Below are positions 1 to 5,011 of a stretch of 5,235 bases of DNA, piece after piece. This stretch comes from HGM04593 sp045654645 (lineage in GTDB: Bacteria > Bacteroidota > Bacteroidia > Bacteroidales > Bacteroidaceae). The translations under genes and the position numbers were made by a program. How positions within the stretch are numbered: position 1 is the first letter of the stretch; the number at the start of each line of letters is the position of its first letter. Under the pieces are notes generated by a model. The model had not been told where the DNA came from. It saw only the letters and a program-made list of their open reading frames with translations, and did no database searches. Location of the stretch: NCBI GenBank assembly GCA_045654645.1, contig JAZONR010000008.1, forward strand, positions 1 through 5,235, given 5' to 3'.

Positions 1-73
1 GATAATAAAAATTTCCCAAACAAACAATAGCTATTCCAATGTTTATCAATGGAATAGCTATATTTTTATTATC
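1..73 (+). terminator. Probable terminator hairpin nested in a larger palindrome
   Basis: A perfect 12-bp stem (ATAGCTATTCCA at 27-38, complement at 50-61) with an 11-base loop is followed at once by ATTTTTATT. This is the form of an intrinsic terminator for a + strand gene ending left of the window. The first 12 bases (GATAATAAAAAT) are also the exact reverse complement of 62-73, so the T-tract can pair with an A-tract upstream and the element could work in both directions. The inner and outer right arms are adjacent, while the left arms are separated by 14 bases. No gene end is visible to the left, so the assignment to an upstream gene is inferred. Confidence 0.6.
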
Positions 74-110
74 ATACGGCAATTTGAACGCTGAAATAAT
101 AAAATGAAGA

Positions 111-140
111 AGGGTAACCCAATTACTTTTGGGTCACCCT
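111..140. other. Hairpin of unclear role
   Basis: AGGGTAACCCAA (111-122) and TTGGGTCACCCT (129-140) form a 12-bp stem with a 6-base loop. The single non-Watson-Crick position is an A/C mismatch in + strand RNA but a G-U wobble in - strand RNA, so the structure is better if transcribed leftwards. The tail in that direction (UCUUCAUUUU) is only weakly U-rich and no - strand gene feeds into it here. It could be a weak leftward terminator, a protein-binding site or a remnant of inserted DNA. Confidence 0.35.
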
Positions 141-199
141 CTTATGCCACATAGGGATAGACATTTTTGCCCACCTTTCACGCAGCGAAAAAACAGTCT

Positions 200-231
200 T
201 TTGCAGTGTAAAACAATTTTAGTAACTTTGC
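200..231 (+). promoter_or_regulatory. Bacteroidota-type promoter for the lipoprotein/nuclease operon
   Basis: TTTG at 200-203 (the -33 element) is followed after 19 bases by TAACTTTGC at 223-231, matching the Bacteroidota -7 consensus TAnnTTTG. Transcription would start near 237, giving an untranslated leader of about 80 bases before the ATG at 319. The leader is A-rich, with no Shine-Dalgarno sequence, as is usual in this phylum. No operator or attenuator is evident between the promoter and the gene. Confidence 0.65.
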
Positions 232-318
232 ATTTACATAGGCAAACAGCTACTAAAACAGAAACAAAAGAGGTAAAACACCTAATGACATTGAATTATA
301 GTTAAACCAATAACCAAG

Positions 319-1575
319 ATGAATATCAGGTTCTATCTTTTGCTATACCTAAAAATTCTTTCTTTCATTTGCATCATATATTCATTGTCTTCGTGCAAGA
401 GCAAAGAAATAATCCAACCGATACACCCCGAGATTTATAAAGTCAATACCTGCATTGCATCCGATGACATTGCCGGGCTAATCAATCTTTACCACGAGAT
501 TACCGAGCACAAAGATTATGCCTATCTTTCAATATTCTGCGACTTCGATATAAGAGAATACAATTATGAAAAATTGTTGGATTTGTACAATATTGCAAAA
601 GAGGATAGTCTATTAAAAGAGGGGTTTGAAATTATAATAGAAGAAAGAGAGGATTTTATAATCAATGAGCTTATAAACAAGCCCATTGATGAGGTAGCAC
701 AATATTATCTGCAACACCCGCAACAGCACCGTTTTCTAGATACATTCATTGAAGAGACTTTGATTTCAAATATAGATAATATGGACTATTTTGAACTCAA
801 AAGCCTTTCTCACTCTTTTAAAGAGACCCAATTCTTTGATAAAGTAGATAGGAAAAGAAAGGAACTCAAGAAGAAGATGAGTAAACAGATTAAAAAGGAT
901 TTATCGGAATATACAAAATCGGAATCTGAATCACTGAACTATCTTGAGCTATCAATAAAGACATTTCTTGCCACACACCTCTATGAAAAATATCCGATGA
1001 TAATGGAAGATATTTTCGAGAATGACCTTCCCAAAGATTACTATAATATAGAATCATTTGCAAATGGTATAATAGACAAGTATATCTCTAACCAAGCTAT
1101 TGAAGAGTTTATTAGAAACGAAATCAACAAATACAGTCAAGAGATAAACAATACCCGCAAAGAGATTCTCTCATCTGTAACATTTGAGGATATTCCCAAT
1201 AATGGATATCAGTTCCTATTTGAGCTGAGACAACGTCCCCTCAGAATTGGGTGTAACTCATATACACTATACAGCATCAGCAAAATTCAGAACGAAAAGG
1301 ACAGAGTTGGAACAGCGTTGAGTGTAGCCTCCTTTTTGGGTTCATTTGTTCCGGGAGGTGTAATATTGGATGCCATTGATTTGGGATACGGAATACGCTC
1401 GGCAAAGAAACGCTCACAAAAACAGATACCATATATAAATTCATTTACAGAGGATTTTAGAATGAGGATGGAGAACGCTGCAGAATATTACACAAACGAA
1501 ATTATGCGCGCAATAAGAGAGAGATACAAGAAATCACAAAAGGAATTTAGCAAAATATACTATGAGCTATATTAA
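319..1575 (+). CDS. Unrecognised lipoprotein, first gene of nuclease operon
   Basis: This encodes a 418-residue protein that I cannot assign to a family. It begins with a hydrophobic signal peptide (residues 5-22) ending in a lipobox, LSSC, with Cys26 as the probable lipidated residue, so it should be anchored to the inner or outer membrane. CKSK follows the lipobox with no obvious surface-export acidic motif. Residues 40-330 are mainly charged, apparently helical sequence rich in Lys, Glu, Asp and Ile, with a Lys-rich stretch at 175-195. Residues 331-358 are strikingly different: hydrophobic and Gly-rich (VASFLGSFVPGG), possibly a membrane-inserting hairpin. A basic, amphipathic tail follows (359-418). 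The ATG is the first in frame after the promoter leader. Its end overlaps the nuclease gene by 14 bases, so the two are probably co-translated. By context it could be an immunity, chaperone or delivery partner of the nuclease, but no sequence motif proves any of these. Confidence 0.85.
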   Translation: MNIRFYLLLYLKILSFICIIYSLSSCKSKEIIQPIHPEIYKVNTCIASDDIAGLINLYHEITEHKDYAYLSIFCDFDIREYNYEKLLDLYNIAKEDSLLKEGFEIIIEEREDFIINELINKPIDEVAQYYLQHPQQHRFLDTFIEETLISNIDNMDYFELKSLSHSFKETQFFDKVDRKRKELKKKMSKQIKKDLSEYTKSESESLNYLELSIKTFLATHLYEKYPMIMEDIFENDLPKDYYNIESFANGIIDKYISNQAIEEFIRNEINKYSQEINNTRKEILSSVTFEDIPNNGYQFLFELRQRPLRIGCNSYTLYSISKIQNEKDRVGTALSVASFLGSFVPGGVILDAIDLGYGIRSAKKRSQKQIPYINSFTEDFRMRMENAAEYYTNEIMRAIRERYKKSQKEFSKIYYELY

Positions 1576-2947
1576 ATACGTACTGCTGTTTTTGCTCTCC
1601 ATTATTTGCATAGAGAACAATGCACAAGTCAGTTCTTTTAGAAAAGCTGCAGTAAAAACTGCAGCTAAAACAGGAATAAAATCATCAATCAAGAGCAATG
1701 TAAAACAGTCGGGACAGAGAGCTATTCTAAATGAGATAAAAGAGTCTGCCATTAAAAAAGGACTAAAATCGGCTATAACCGACAGACTGGAACATAGTGT
1801 AAACTCATCAATAGCCGGTGAAATATCGGAAAAGGCTCTTAAGGAGGTTACCGAGAATATCGTAAAGAAATCGGTAAAAGTATCAGGAAAAAAAATCGTA
1901 AAAAAGCAAGCGACTCGGCTGTTGGCCAAAGGGAGAGTTTATGCAAGCGGAAAAGAGTTAATAGAAAAAAGAGTCTCACGTTATGCTGCCAAGAGTGCTA
2001 AAGGCTCAAAAAATATTGCAGAGACGGGATTTGAGAAAGCAGCGTATGATGCTTTAAGCCCTGAAGCTGCAAAAATGAAAAAGTTTTTCAATGAAGAAGG
2101 GTTTAAAAAAGTGGAAAGTTGCCTGCCCGATGCAAATTCGCAAAAAAAGCTTTTGAAGGATATTCAAGAAAACAGGACATTTGCCAACCTGCTGAAAGAA
2201 AGGCCTGAGCATATTGAAAACTACGCACAATGCCTAAATTCAAGCCATCGCACAAATATCAAGACTTTAAGATACCTTAATAATGGTGCAGACAAATACG
2301 CCGACGCGTGTATGTTCTCAAAAAGGTATTTAAGAGCTAAAGACCTTGAATTAGTAGATAATAATACAAAAACGATTGTGAAAAACCGCCTAACAGGCGA
2401 AACATTGGGAGTCATTGAAGGTAATGTAATAACAATTCCCTCTAACGACCACTCGTTATTGAATATGAAATCAATGGGAAATATGGAATATCACTTTGAT
2501 AATTCAATATACGTTACAGATAAACTGGGAAGACCCGTTCTCGTTAAGACAAAAATAAGCCCCAAATTCAAAGGAACAAAAATTTACGCAAGAGACAAGG
2601 TAGCACAACGAGACTTCAGAAAAGGAAAAACAAATATATCGGGATTGGATAGCGAAAGGCTGGATGATGATGCGGGACACATAATAGCCCACGATTTAGG
2701 AGGTGTTAGTGATGGAATAAACTTGCTTCCACAAAATTCCTCACTGAACAAAGGCCCCTTTAAGCGAAAAGAACAAACTATTAGAAAAGATGTCAATAAA
2801 GGCGCAAAAGCAGAAATTGAAATAGAAATCATTTACGAGAAAGGAAGTGCTAGCGAAAGGCCGGATAAATACATCTACACATACTATAAGAACGGAGAGC
2901 TACACTCCAGAACAATCTTTGACAACCCACAAAAGAGAAGAAATTGA
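1562..2947 (+). CDS. Secreted DNA/RNA non-specific endonuclease (Endonuclease_NS_2-like), probable toxin
   Basis: This 461-residue protein has a Sec signal peptide (hydrophobic residues 6-17, likely cleavage after NNA, about residue 21) and no lipobox, so it should leave the cytoplasm. Residues 25-150 are a Lys/Ala/Ser-rich, basic, probably helical region with near-repeats such as VKTAAKTGIKSSIK. Residues 160-260 are a less distinct linker domain. The C-terminal part resembles the Endonuclease_NS_2 family: a lead-in YVTDKLGRP (317-325), then the ββα-metal-type core DDDAGHIIAHDLGG (368-381), then INLLPQNSSLNKG (386-398). In this superfamily the His of the DxGH motif (here His373) acts as general base, and a downstream Asn (Asn387, Asn392 or Asn396) is expected to hold the metal ion. 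The key residues appear intact, so the enzyme is probably active on nucleic acid. The long basic N-terminal region and C-terminal nuclease recall polymorphic toxins, but no PAAR, Rhs, LXG or type IX sorting domain is seen. It overlaps the lipoprotein gene by 14 bases. No separate immunity gene follows it. Confidence 0.85.
   Translation: MSYIKYVLLFLLSIICIENNAQVSSFRKAAVKTAAKTGIKSSIKSNVKQSGQRAILNEIKESAIKKGLKSAITDRLEHSVNSSIAGEISEKALKEVTENIVKKSVKVSGKKIVKKQATRLLAKGRVYASGKELIEKRVSRYAAKSAKGSKNIAETGFEKAAYDALSPEAAKMKKFFNEEGFKKVESCLPDANSQKKLLKDIQENRTFANLLKERPEHIENYAQCLNSSHRTNIKTLRYLNNGADKYADACMFSKRYLRAKDLELVDNNTKTIVKNRLTGETLGVIEGNVITIPSNDHSLLNMKSMGNMEYHFDNSIYVTDKLGRPVLVKTKISPKFKGTKIYARDKVAQRDFRKGKTNISGLDSERLDDDAGHIIAHDLGGVSDGINLLPQNSSLNKGPFKRKEQTIRKDVNKGAKAEIEIEIIYEKGSASERPDKYIYTYYKNGELHSRTIFDNPQKRRN
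1645..1666 (+). other. Perfect inverted repeat inside the nuclease gene
   Basis: AGCTGCAGT and ACTGCAGCT form a perfect 9-bp stem with a 4-base AAAA loop, about 85 bases after the nuclease start codon. It encodes part of AAVKTAAK in the Lys/Ala-rich region. It would form a stable hairpin in the mRNA, but could also be a by-product of repeated Ala and Lys codons. Confidence 0.4.
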
Positions 2948-3010
2948 TAGCAAGCCAACGAACAAGAGCAATAACAGCAAAGCTAAAAGCACAAAATCTC
3001 TCAAAAAATA

Positions 3011-3043
3011 TTTGGAACATTAAAAAACATAGCCTATTTTTGT
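3011..3043 (+). promoter_or_regulatory. Bacteroidota-type promoter for the SPFH/Arc operon
   Basis: TTTG at 3011-3014 is followed after 20 bases by TATTTTTGT at 3035-3043, a full match to the -7 consensus TAnnTTTG. Transcription would start near 3049, about 30 bases before the ATG at 3078. No terminator is visible between the nuclease stop codon (2947) and this promoter, so some read-through from the upstream operon is possible. Confidence 0.65.
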
Positions 3044-3061
3044 GATATCAAAATAATATCA
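3043..3061. promoter_or_regulatory. Candidate operator at the SPFH operon start site
   Basis: TGATAT (3043-3048) and ATATCA (3056-3061) form a 6-bp inverted repeat with a 7-base spacer. It lies immediately after the -7 element and across the predicted transcription start. A repressor bound here would block the promoter. The second gene of this operon encodes a ribbon-helix-helix DNA-binding protein, a class that often binds such short palindromes and represses its own operon, so autoregulation is a reasonable inference. In AT-rich DNA a repeat this short can also arise by chance. Confidence 0.3.
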
Positions 3062-3077
3062 TTTTAAACACAGAATT

Positions 3078-4010
3078 ATGGAAAACAATTTAAATTTTGA
3101 GTACAAGGGTTTCAAGGCAAATGGCTTTGTTGTACTGTTCACAGTTCTCGCAGTTGTTGCAGGATGTATAGCCTGCTTGGCTACACAAGTGGCCAGCAGT
3201 GTGTTGGCGATAGTTATGTGCGCAATTGGCATAGCCGTAGCGCTTGTAACGCTGTTCGGACTTATGGTAATTGAACCCAACCAGGCAAGAGTAATGGTGT
3301 TCTTTGGTAAATACCGCGGTAACCTGCTGCAGGAGGGTTTCTGGTGGGTAAACCCATTTATGAGCGTGAAGAAGATCTCGCTTCGTGCGCGCAACCTCAA
3401 TGCTGCACCCATAAAAGTTAATGACAAGATGGGCAACCCCATTATGATTGGCCTTGTGTTGGTGTGGAAAGTCAAGGCAAGTGAAATATACAAGGCTGTC
3501 TTCAACATCGACGCACAGGAACAAATAGCAAGCCCCAGCGAAACCCGAATGGACGCACTTGCCAACTTTGTATCTGTGCAAAGCGATGCTGCCTTGCGTC
3601 AGGTTGCAGGTTGTTACGCCTATGACAATAATGCAATAGCCAGTGGCGAGCTGAGCCTGCGTTCAAATGCTGCCGAAATCAACGAGCAGCTCGAGCAGAG
3701 GCTTGCCGAGCGTCTAAATATGGCAGGCATTGAAATTGTCGAGGCACGTATAAACTACCTAGCATACGCTCCGGAGATTGCAGCAGTGATGTTGCGCCGT
3801 CAGCAAGCCGATGCAATTATCTCGGCACGCGAGAAAATTGTAGAAGGGGCAGTATCAATGGTGAAGATGGCCATAGACCAGCTTGCAGAAAACAACGTAG
3901 TTGAGCTTGATGAAGAGCGCAAGGCTGCTATGGTAAGCAACCTTCTCGTTGTCCTGTGCTCAGATGAATCGGCGCAACCCGTTGTAAACGCAGGAACACT
4001 GCATCATTAA
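3078..4010 (+). CDS. SPFH/Band 7 domain membrane protein
   Basis: This is a 310-residue member of the SPFH (stomatin/prohibitin/flotillin/HflK-C) superfamily. It has two closely spaced transmembrane helices at about residues 16-36 and 40-63. The typical entry into the SPFH domain follows: IEPNQARVMVFFGKYRG (65-81), then GFWWVNPF (87-94). The SPFH fold runs to about residue 240, with AGIEIVEARINYLAYAPEIA (216-235) a recognisable signature near its end. A short helical region then leads to a conserved-looking end, QPVVNAGTLHH (300-310). SPFH proteins form membrane-bound oligomeric rings or rafts and often scaffold other membrane proteins; the target of this one is unknown. The start is supported by a promoter about 35 bases upstream. 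An Arc-like gene begins 12 bases after the stop, a pairing I recall from other bacteria. Codon use is visibly less AT-rich than in the upstream lipoprotein and nuclease genes. Confidence 0.93.
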   Translation: MENNLNFEYKGFKANGFVVLFTVLAVVAGCIACLATQVASSVLAIVMCAIGIAVALVTLFGLMVIEPNQARVMVFFGKYRGNLLQEGFWWVNPFMSVKKISLRARNLNAAPIKVNDKMGNPIMIGLVLVWKVKASEIYKAVFNIDAQEQIASPSETRMDALANFVSVQSDAALRQVAGCYAYDNNAIASGELSLRSNAAEINEQLEQRLAERLNMAGIEIVEARINYLAYAPEIAAVMLRRQQADAIISAREKIVEGAVSMVKMAIDQLAENNVVELDEERKAAMVSNLLVVLCSDESAQPVVNAGTLHH

Positions 4011-4022
4011 TTTAAAACAGAT

Positions 4023-4202
4023 ATGCCAAAAGAGCAAAACAAAAGTTTCGTACTCCGCATAGATGCACAGACTATGGAGGCTGTTGAAAAGTGGGCAGAG
4101 GATGAATTCCGCTCAACTAACGGCCAGCTCCAATGGATAATAGCAGAAGCATTGCGTAAAAGTGGCCGTCTGAAGAGAAACAAGAAGAAAGACGAAGAAT
4201 AA
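4023..4202 (+). CDS. Small Arc-like ribbon-helix-helix protein
   Basis: This 59-residue protein fits the Arc/MetJ ribbon-helix-helix fold. KSFVLRID (7-14) would be the β-strand that pairs with a second monomer and contacts DNA, residues 15-28 (AQTMEAVEKWAEDE) helix A, and residues 33-47 (NGQLQWIIAEALRKS) helix B, followed by a basic tail (RLKRNKKKDEE). Such proteins act as dimers on short palindromic operators. It starts 12 bases after the SPFH stop codon and is closed by a strong terminator 17 bases after its own stop, so it is co-transcribed with the SPFH gene. It may repress its own promoter at the inverted repeat at 3043-3061. Alternatively, this subfamily, which travels with SPFH genes, may have a role unlike classical Arc repressors. 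No toxin partner is present. Confidence 0.88.
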   Translation: MPKEQNKSFVLRIDAQTMEAVEKWAEDEFRSTNGQLQWIIAEALRKSGRLKRNKKKDEE

Positions 4203-4218
4203 CCACCTGTTAAAGCAC

Positions 4219-4249
4219 ATCCCGTCAGCCTGGCTGACGGGATATTTTT
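4219..4249 (+). terminator. Intrinsic terminator of the SPFH/Arc operon
   Basis: ATCCCGTCAGC and GCTGACGGGAT form an 11-bp GC-rich stem with a 3-base loop, followed by ATTTTTATTCTTT. It lies 17 bases after the Arc-like stop codon and ends the + strand unit, which faces the oncoming rRNA operon. Positions 4250-4315 beyond it hold no recognisable feature. Confidence 0.9.
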
Positions 4250-4315
4250 ATTCTTTCTAAGGAAAACAATGTATCAGCTGAAATTGTAACCCTAATGCCT
4301 ACATCTTCTAAAAAA

Positions 4316-4383
4316 GTAGCAATAGCCAGCTCCCACAAATGTTTGCAGTACCATCGGCCCAAGCTGAACGAGGGGGGATTAAC
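4316..4383 (-). pseudogene. 5S rRNA 3'-end fragment, copy 0 (decayed)
   Basis: This is the leftmost copy. Its outer 21 bases (GTAGCAATAGCCAGCTCCCA and on) are two bases shorter than, and diverged from, the GTGGCGATGACC end of the others, while the rest is intact. It marks where the array ends or has decayed. No terminator of the array type follows it on the left. Confidence 0.8.
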
Positions 4384-4396
4384 AGCAACACACAAC

Positions 4397-4431
4397 AAAA
4401 AAAGAGAGTCTCAATTGCTTGAAACTCTCTT
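4397..4431 (-). terminator. Array terminator 1
   Basis: On the - strand, AAGAGAGTTTCAA and TTGAGACTCTCTT form a 13-bp stem (one G-U) with a GCAA loop and a run of seven U at 4397-4403. It follows 5S fragment copy 1. Confidence 0.85.
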
Positions 4432-4439
4432 GAAAAAAA

Positions 4440-4509
4440 GTGGCGATGACCTACTCTCCCACAAATGTTTGCAGTAACATCGGCCCAAGCTGAACGAGGG
4501 GGGCTTAAC
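4440..4509 (-). pseudogene. 5S rRNA 3'-end fragment, copy 1
   Basis: The 45-base core matches true 5S except one base in the loop E region (GATGTTA for GATGGTA on the - strand). It alone keeps GTTAAGCCC as in true 5S where the other copies have GTTAATCCC, so it may be the least changed there. Confidence 0.88.
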
Positions 4510-4522
4510 GGCACAATACAAC

Positions 4523-4556
4523 AAAAAAGAGAGTCCCAATAGCTTGAAACTCTCTT
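4523..4556 (-). terminator. Array terminator 2
   Basis: The same hairpin with two G-U pairs (UUGGGACUCUCUU right arm), a changed loop GCUA and six U. It follows 5S fragment copy 2. Confidence 0.85.
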
Positions 4557-4563
4557 GAAAAAA

Positions 4564-4632
4564 GTGGCGATGACCTACTCTCCCACAAATGTTTGCAGTA
4601 CCATCGGCCCAGACTGAACGAGGGGGATTAAC
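4564..4632 (-). pseudogene. 5S rRNA 3'-end fragment, copy 2
   Basis: The 45-base core is identical to true 5S. The replaced middle differs from the other copies (CAGTCTGGG for CAGCTTGGG on the - strand). Confidence 0.88.
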
Positions 4633-4645
4633 GGCACAATACAAC

Positions 4646-4679
4646 AAAAAAGAGAGTCTCAATTGCTTGAAACTCTCTT
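4646..4679 (-). terminator. Array terminator 3
   Basis: A 13-bp stem with one G-U pair, a GCAA loop and a run of six U. The stem matches array terminator 1. It follows 5S fragment copy 3. Confidence 0.85.
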
Positions 4680-4687
4680 GAAAAAAA

Positions 4688-4756
4688 GTGGCGATGACCT
4701 ACTCTCCCACAAATGTTTGCAGCACCATCGGGCCAAGCTGAACGAGGGGGATTAAC
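4688..4756 (-). pseudogene. 5S rRNA 3'-end fragment, copy 3
   Basis: The core carries one change in the loop E region (GATGGTG on the - strand) and one more just outside the core (CCCGATGG). Confidence 0.88.
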
Positions 4757-4769
4757 GGCACAATACAAC

Positions 4770-4803
4770 AAAAAAGAGAGTCCCAATTGCTTGAAACTCT
4801 CTT
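4770..4803 (-). terminator. Array terminator 4
   Basis: A 13-bp stem with two G-U pairs, as in array terminator 2, but with the GCAA loop. Six U follow. It follows 5S fragment copy 4. Confidence 0.85.
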
Positions 4804-4810
4804 GAAAAAA

Positions 4811-4879
4811 GTGGCGATGACCTACTCTCCCACAAATGTTTGCAGTACCATCGGCCCAAGCTGAACGAGGGGGATTAAC
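4811..4879 (-). pseudogene. 5S rRNA 3'-end fragment, copy 4
   Basis: The 45-base core is identical to true 5S. Its following spacer (AGCAACACACAACA on the + strand) is shared with copy 0 and differs from the GGCACAATACAACA of copies 1-3. Confidence 0.88.
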
Positions 4880-4892
4880 AGCAACACACAAC

Positions 4893-4927
4893 AAAAAAAG
4901 AGAGTCTCAATTGCTTGAAACTCTCTT
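4893..4927 (-). terminator. Array terminator 5
   Basis: A 13-bp stem with one G-U pair, a GCAA loop and seven U, identical to array terminator 1. It follows 5S fragment copy 5. Confidence 0.85.
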
Positions 4928-4935
4928 GAAAAAAA

Positions 4936-5011
4936 GTGGCGATGACCTACTCTCCCACAAATGTTTGCAGCACCATCGGCCCAAGCTGAACGAGGGGGAT
5001 TAACTTCTCCG
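4936..5011 (-). pseudogene. 5S rRNA 3'-end fragment, copy 5 (longest)
   Basis: The rightmost copy, with one loop E change (GATGGTG on the - strand). Similarity to true 5S continues further than in the others: TTAACTTCTCCG here against TTAACTTCTCTG in 5S, before it runs into the heptamer tract. This suggests that the array's ancestor held more of the 5S gene. Confidence 0.85.

Larger units (their letters stand above)
4316..5011 (-). repeat. Tandem array of 5S rRNA 3'-end plus terminator units
   Basis: Six head-to-tail units, five complete and one decayed at the left edge, repeat every 123-125 bases (5S-type ends at 4440, 4564, 4688, 4811 and 4936). Read on the - strand, each unit has a 3' portion of 5S rRNA. 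Its last 45 bases match the true 5S gene at 5135-5179 almost exactly; a replaced, longer middle (CTCGTTCAGCTTGGG) and a short match to GTTAA lie upstream of that. Terminators of one type separate neighbouring copies. The 5' half of 5S is absent from all copies, so none can be a working 5S gene. All units point the same way as the adjacent rRNA operon. Short open frames through the array reflect the repeat only. Confidence 0.92.

Noticed and set aside
1567..2832. Four - strand open frames inside the nuclease gene
   Set aside because: They lie opposite a gene with a clear signal peptide and catalytic motif, lack promoters, and their composition is the complement of Lys-rich codons.
1562..2947. 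Type IX-secreted or Rhs/T6SS effector
   Set aside because: No C-terminal sorting domain, YD repeats, PAAR domain or secretion-system gene is visible; the protein ends soon after the nuclease domain.
3059..3581. Two - strand open frames (168 and 163 residues) opposite the SPFH gene
   Set aside because: The + strand frame encodes an unmistakable SPFH protein with its own promoter; the antisense frames show no domain and overlap one another.
4023..4202. Antitoxin of a toxin-antitoxin pair
   Set aside because: Although ribbon-helix-helix proteins are often antitoxins, no small toxin gene is adjacent; the partner is an SPFH membrane protein.
4440..5004. Additional functional 5S rRNA genes
   Set aside because: Each copy lacks the 5' half of 5S, so helix I and helix II cannot form; only the 3' portion is present, with a replaced middle.
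4316..5011. CRISPR array
   Set aside because: The whole 124-base unit is repeated, including the would-be spacers, the repeat is plainly 5S rRNA sequence, and no cas gene is present.
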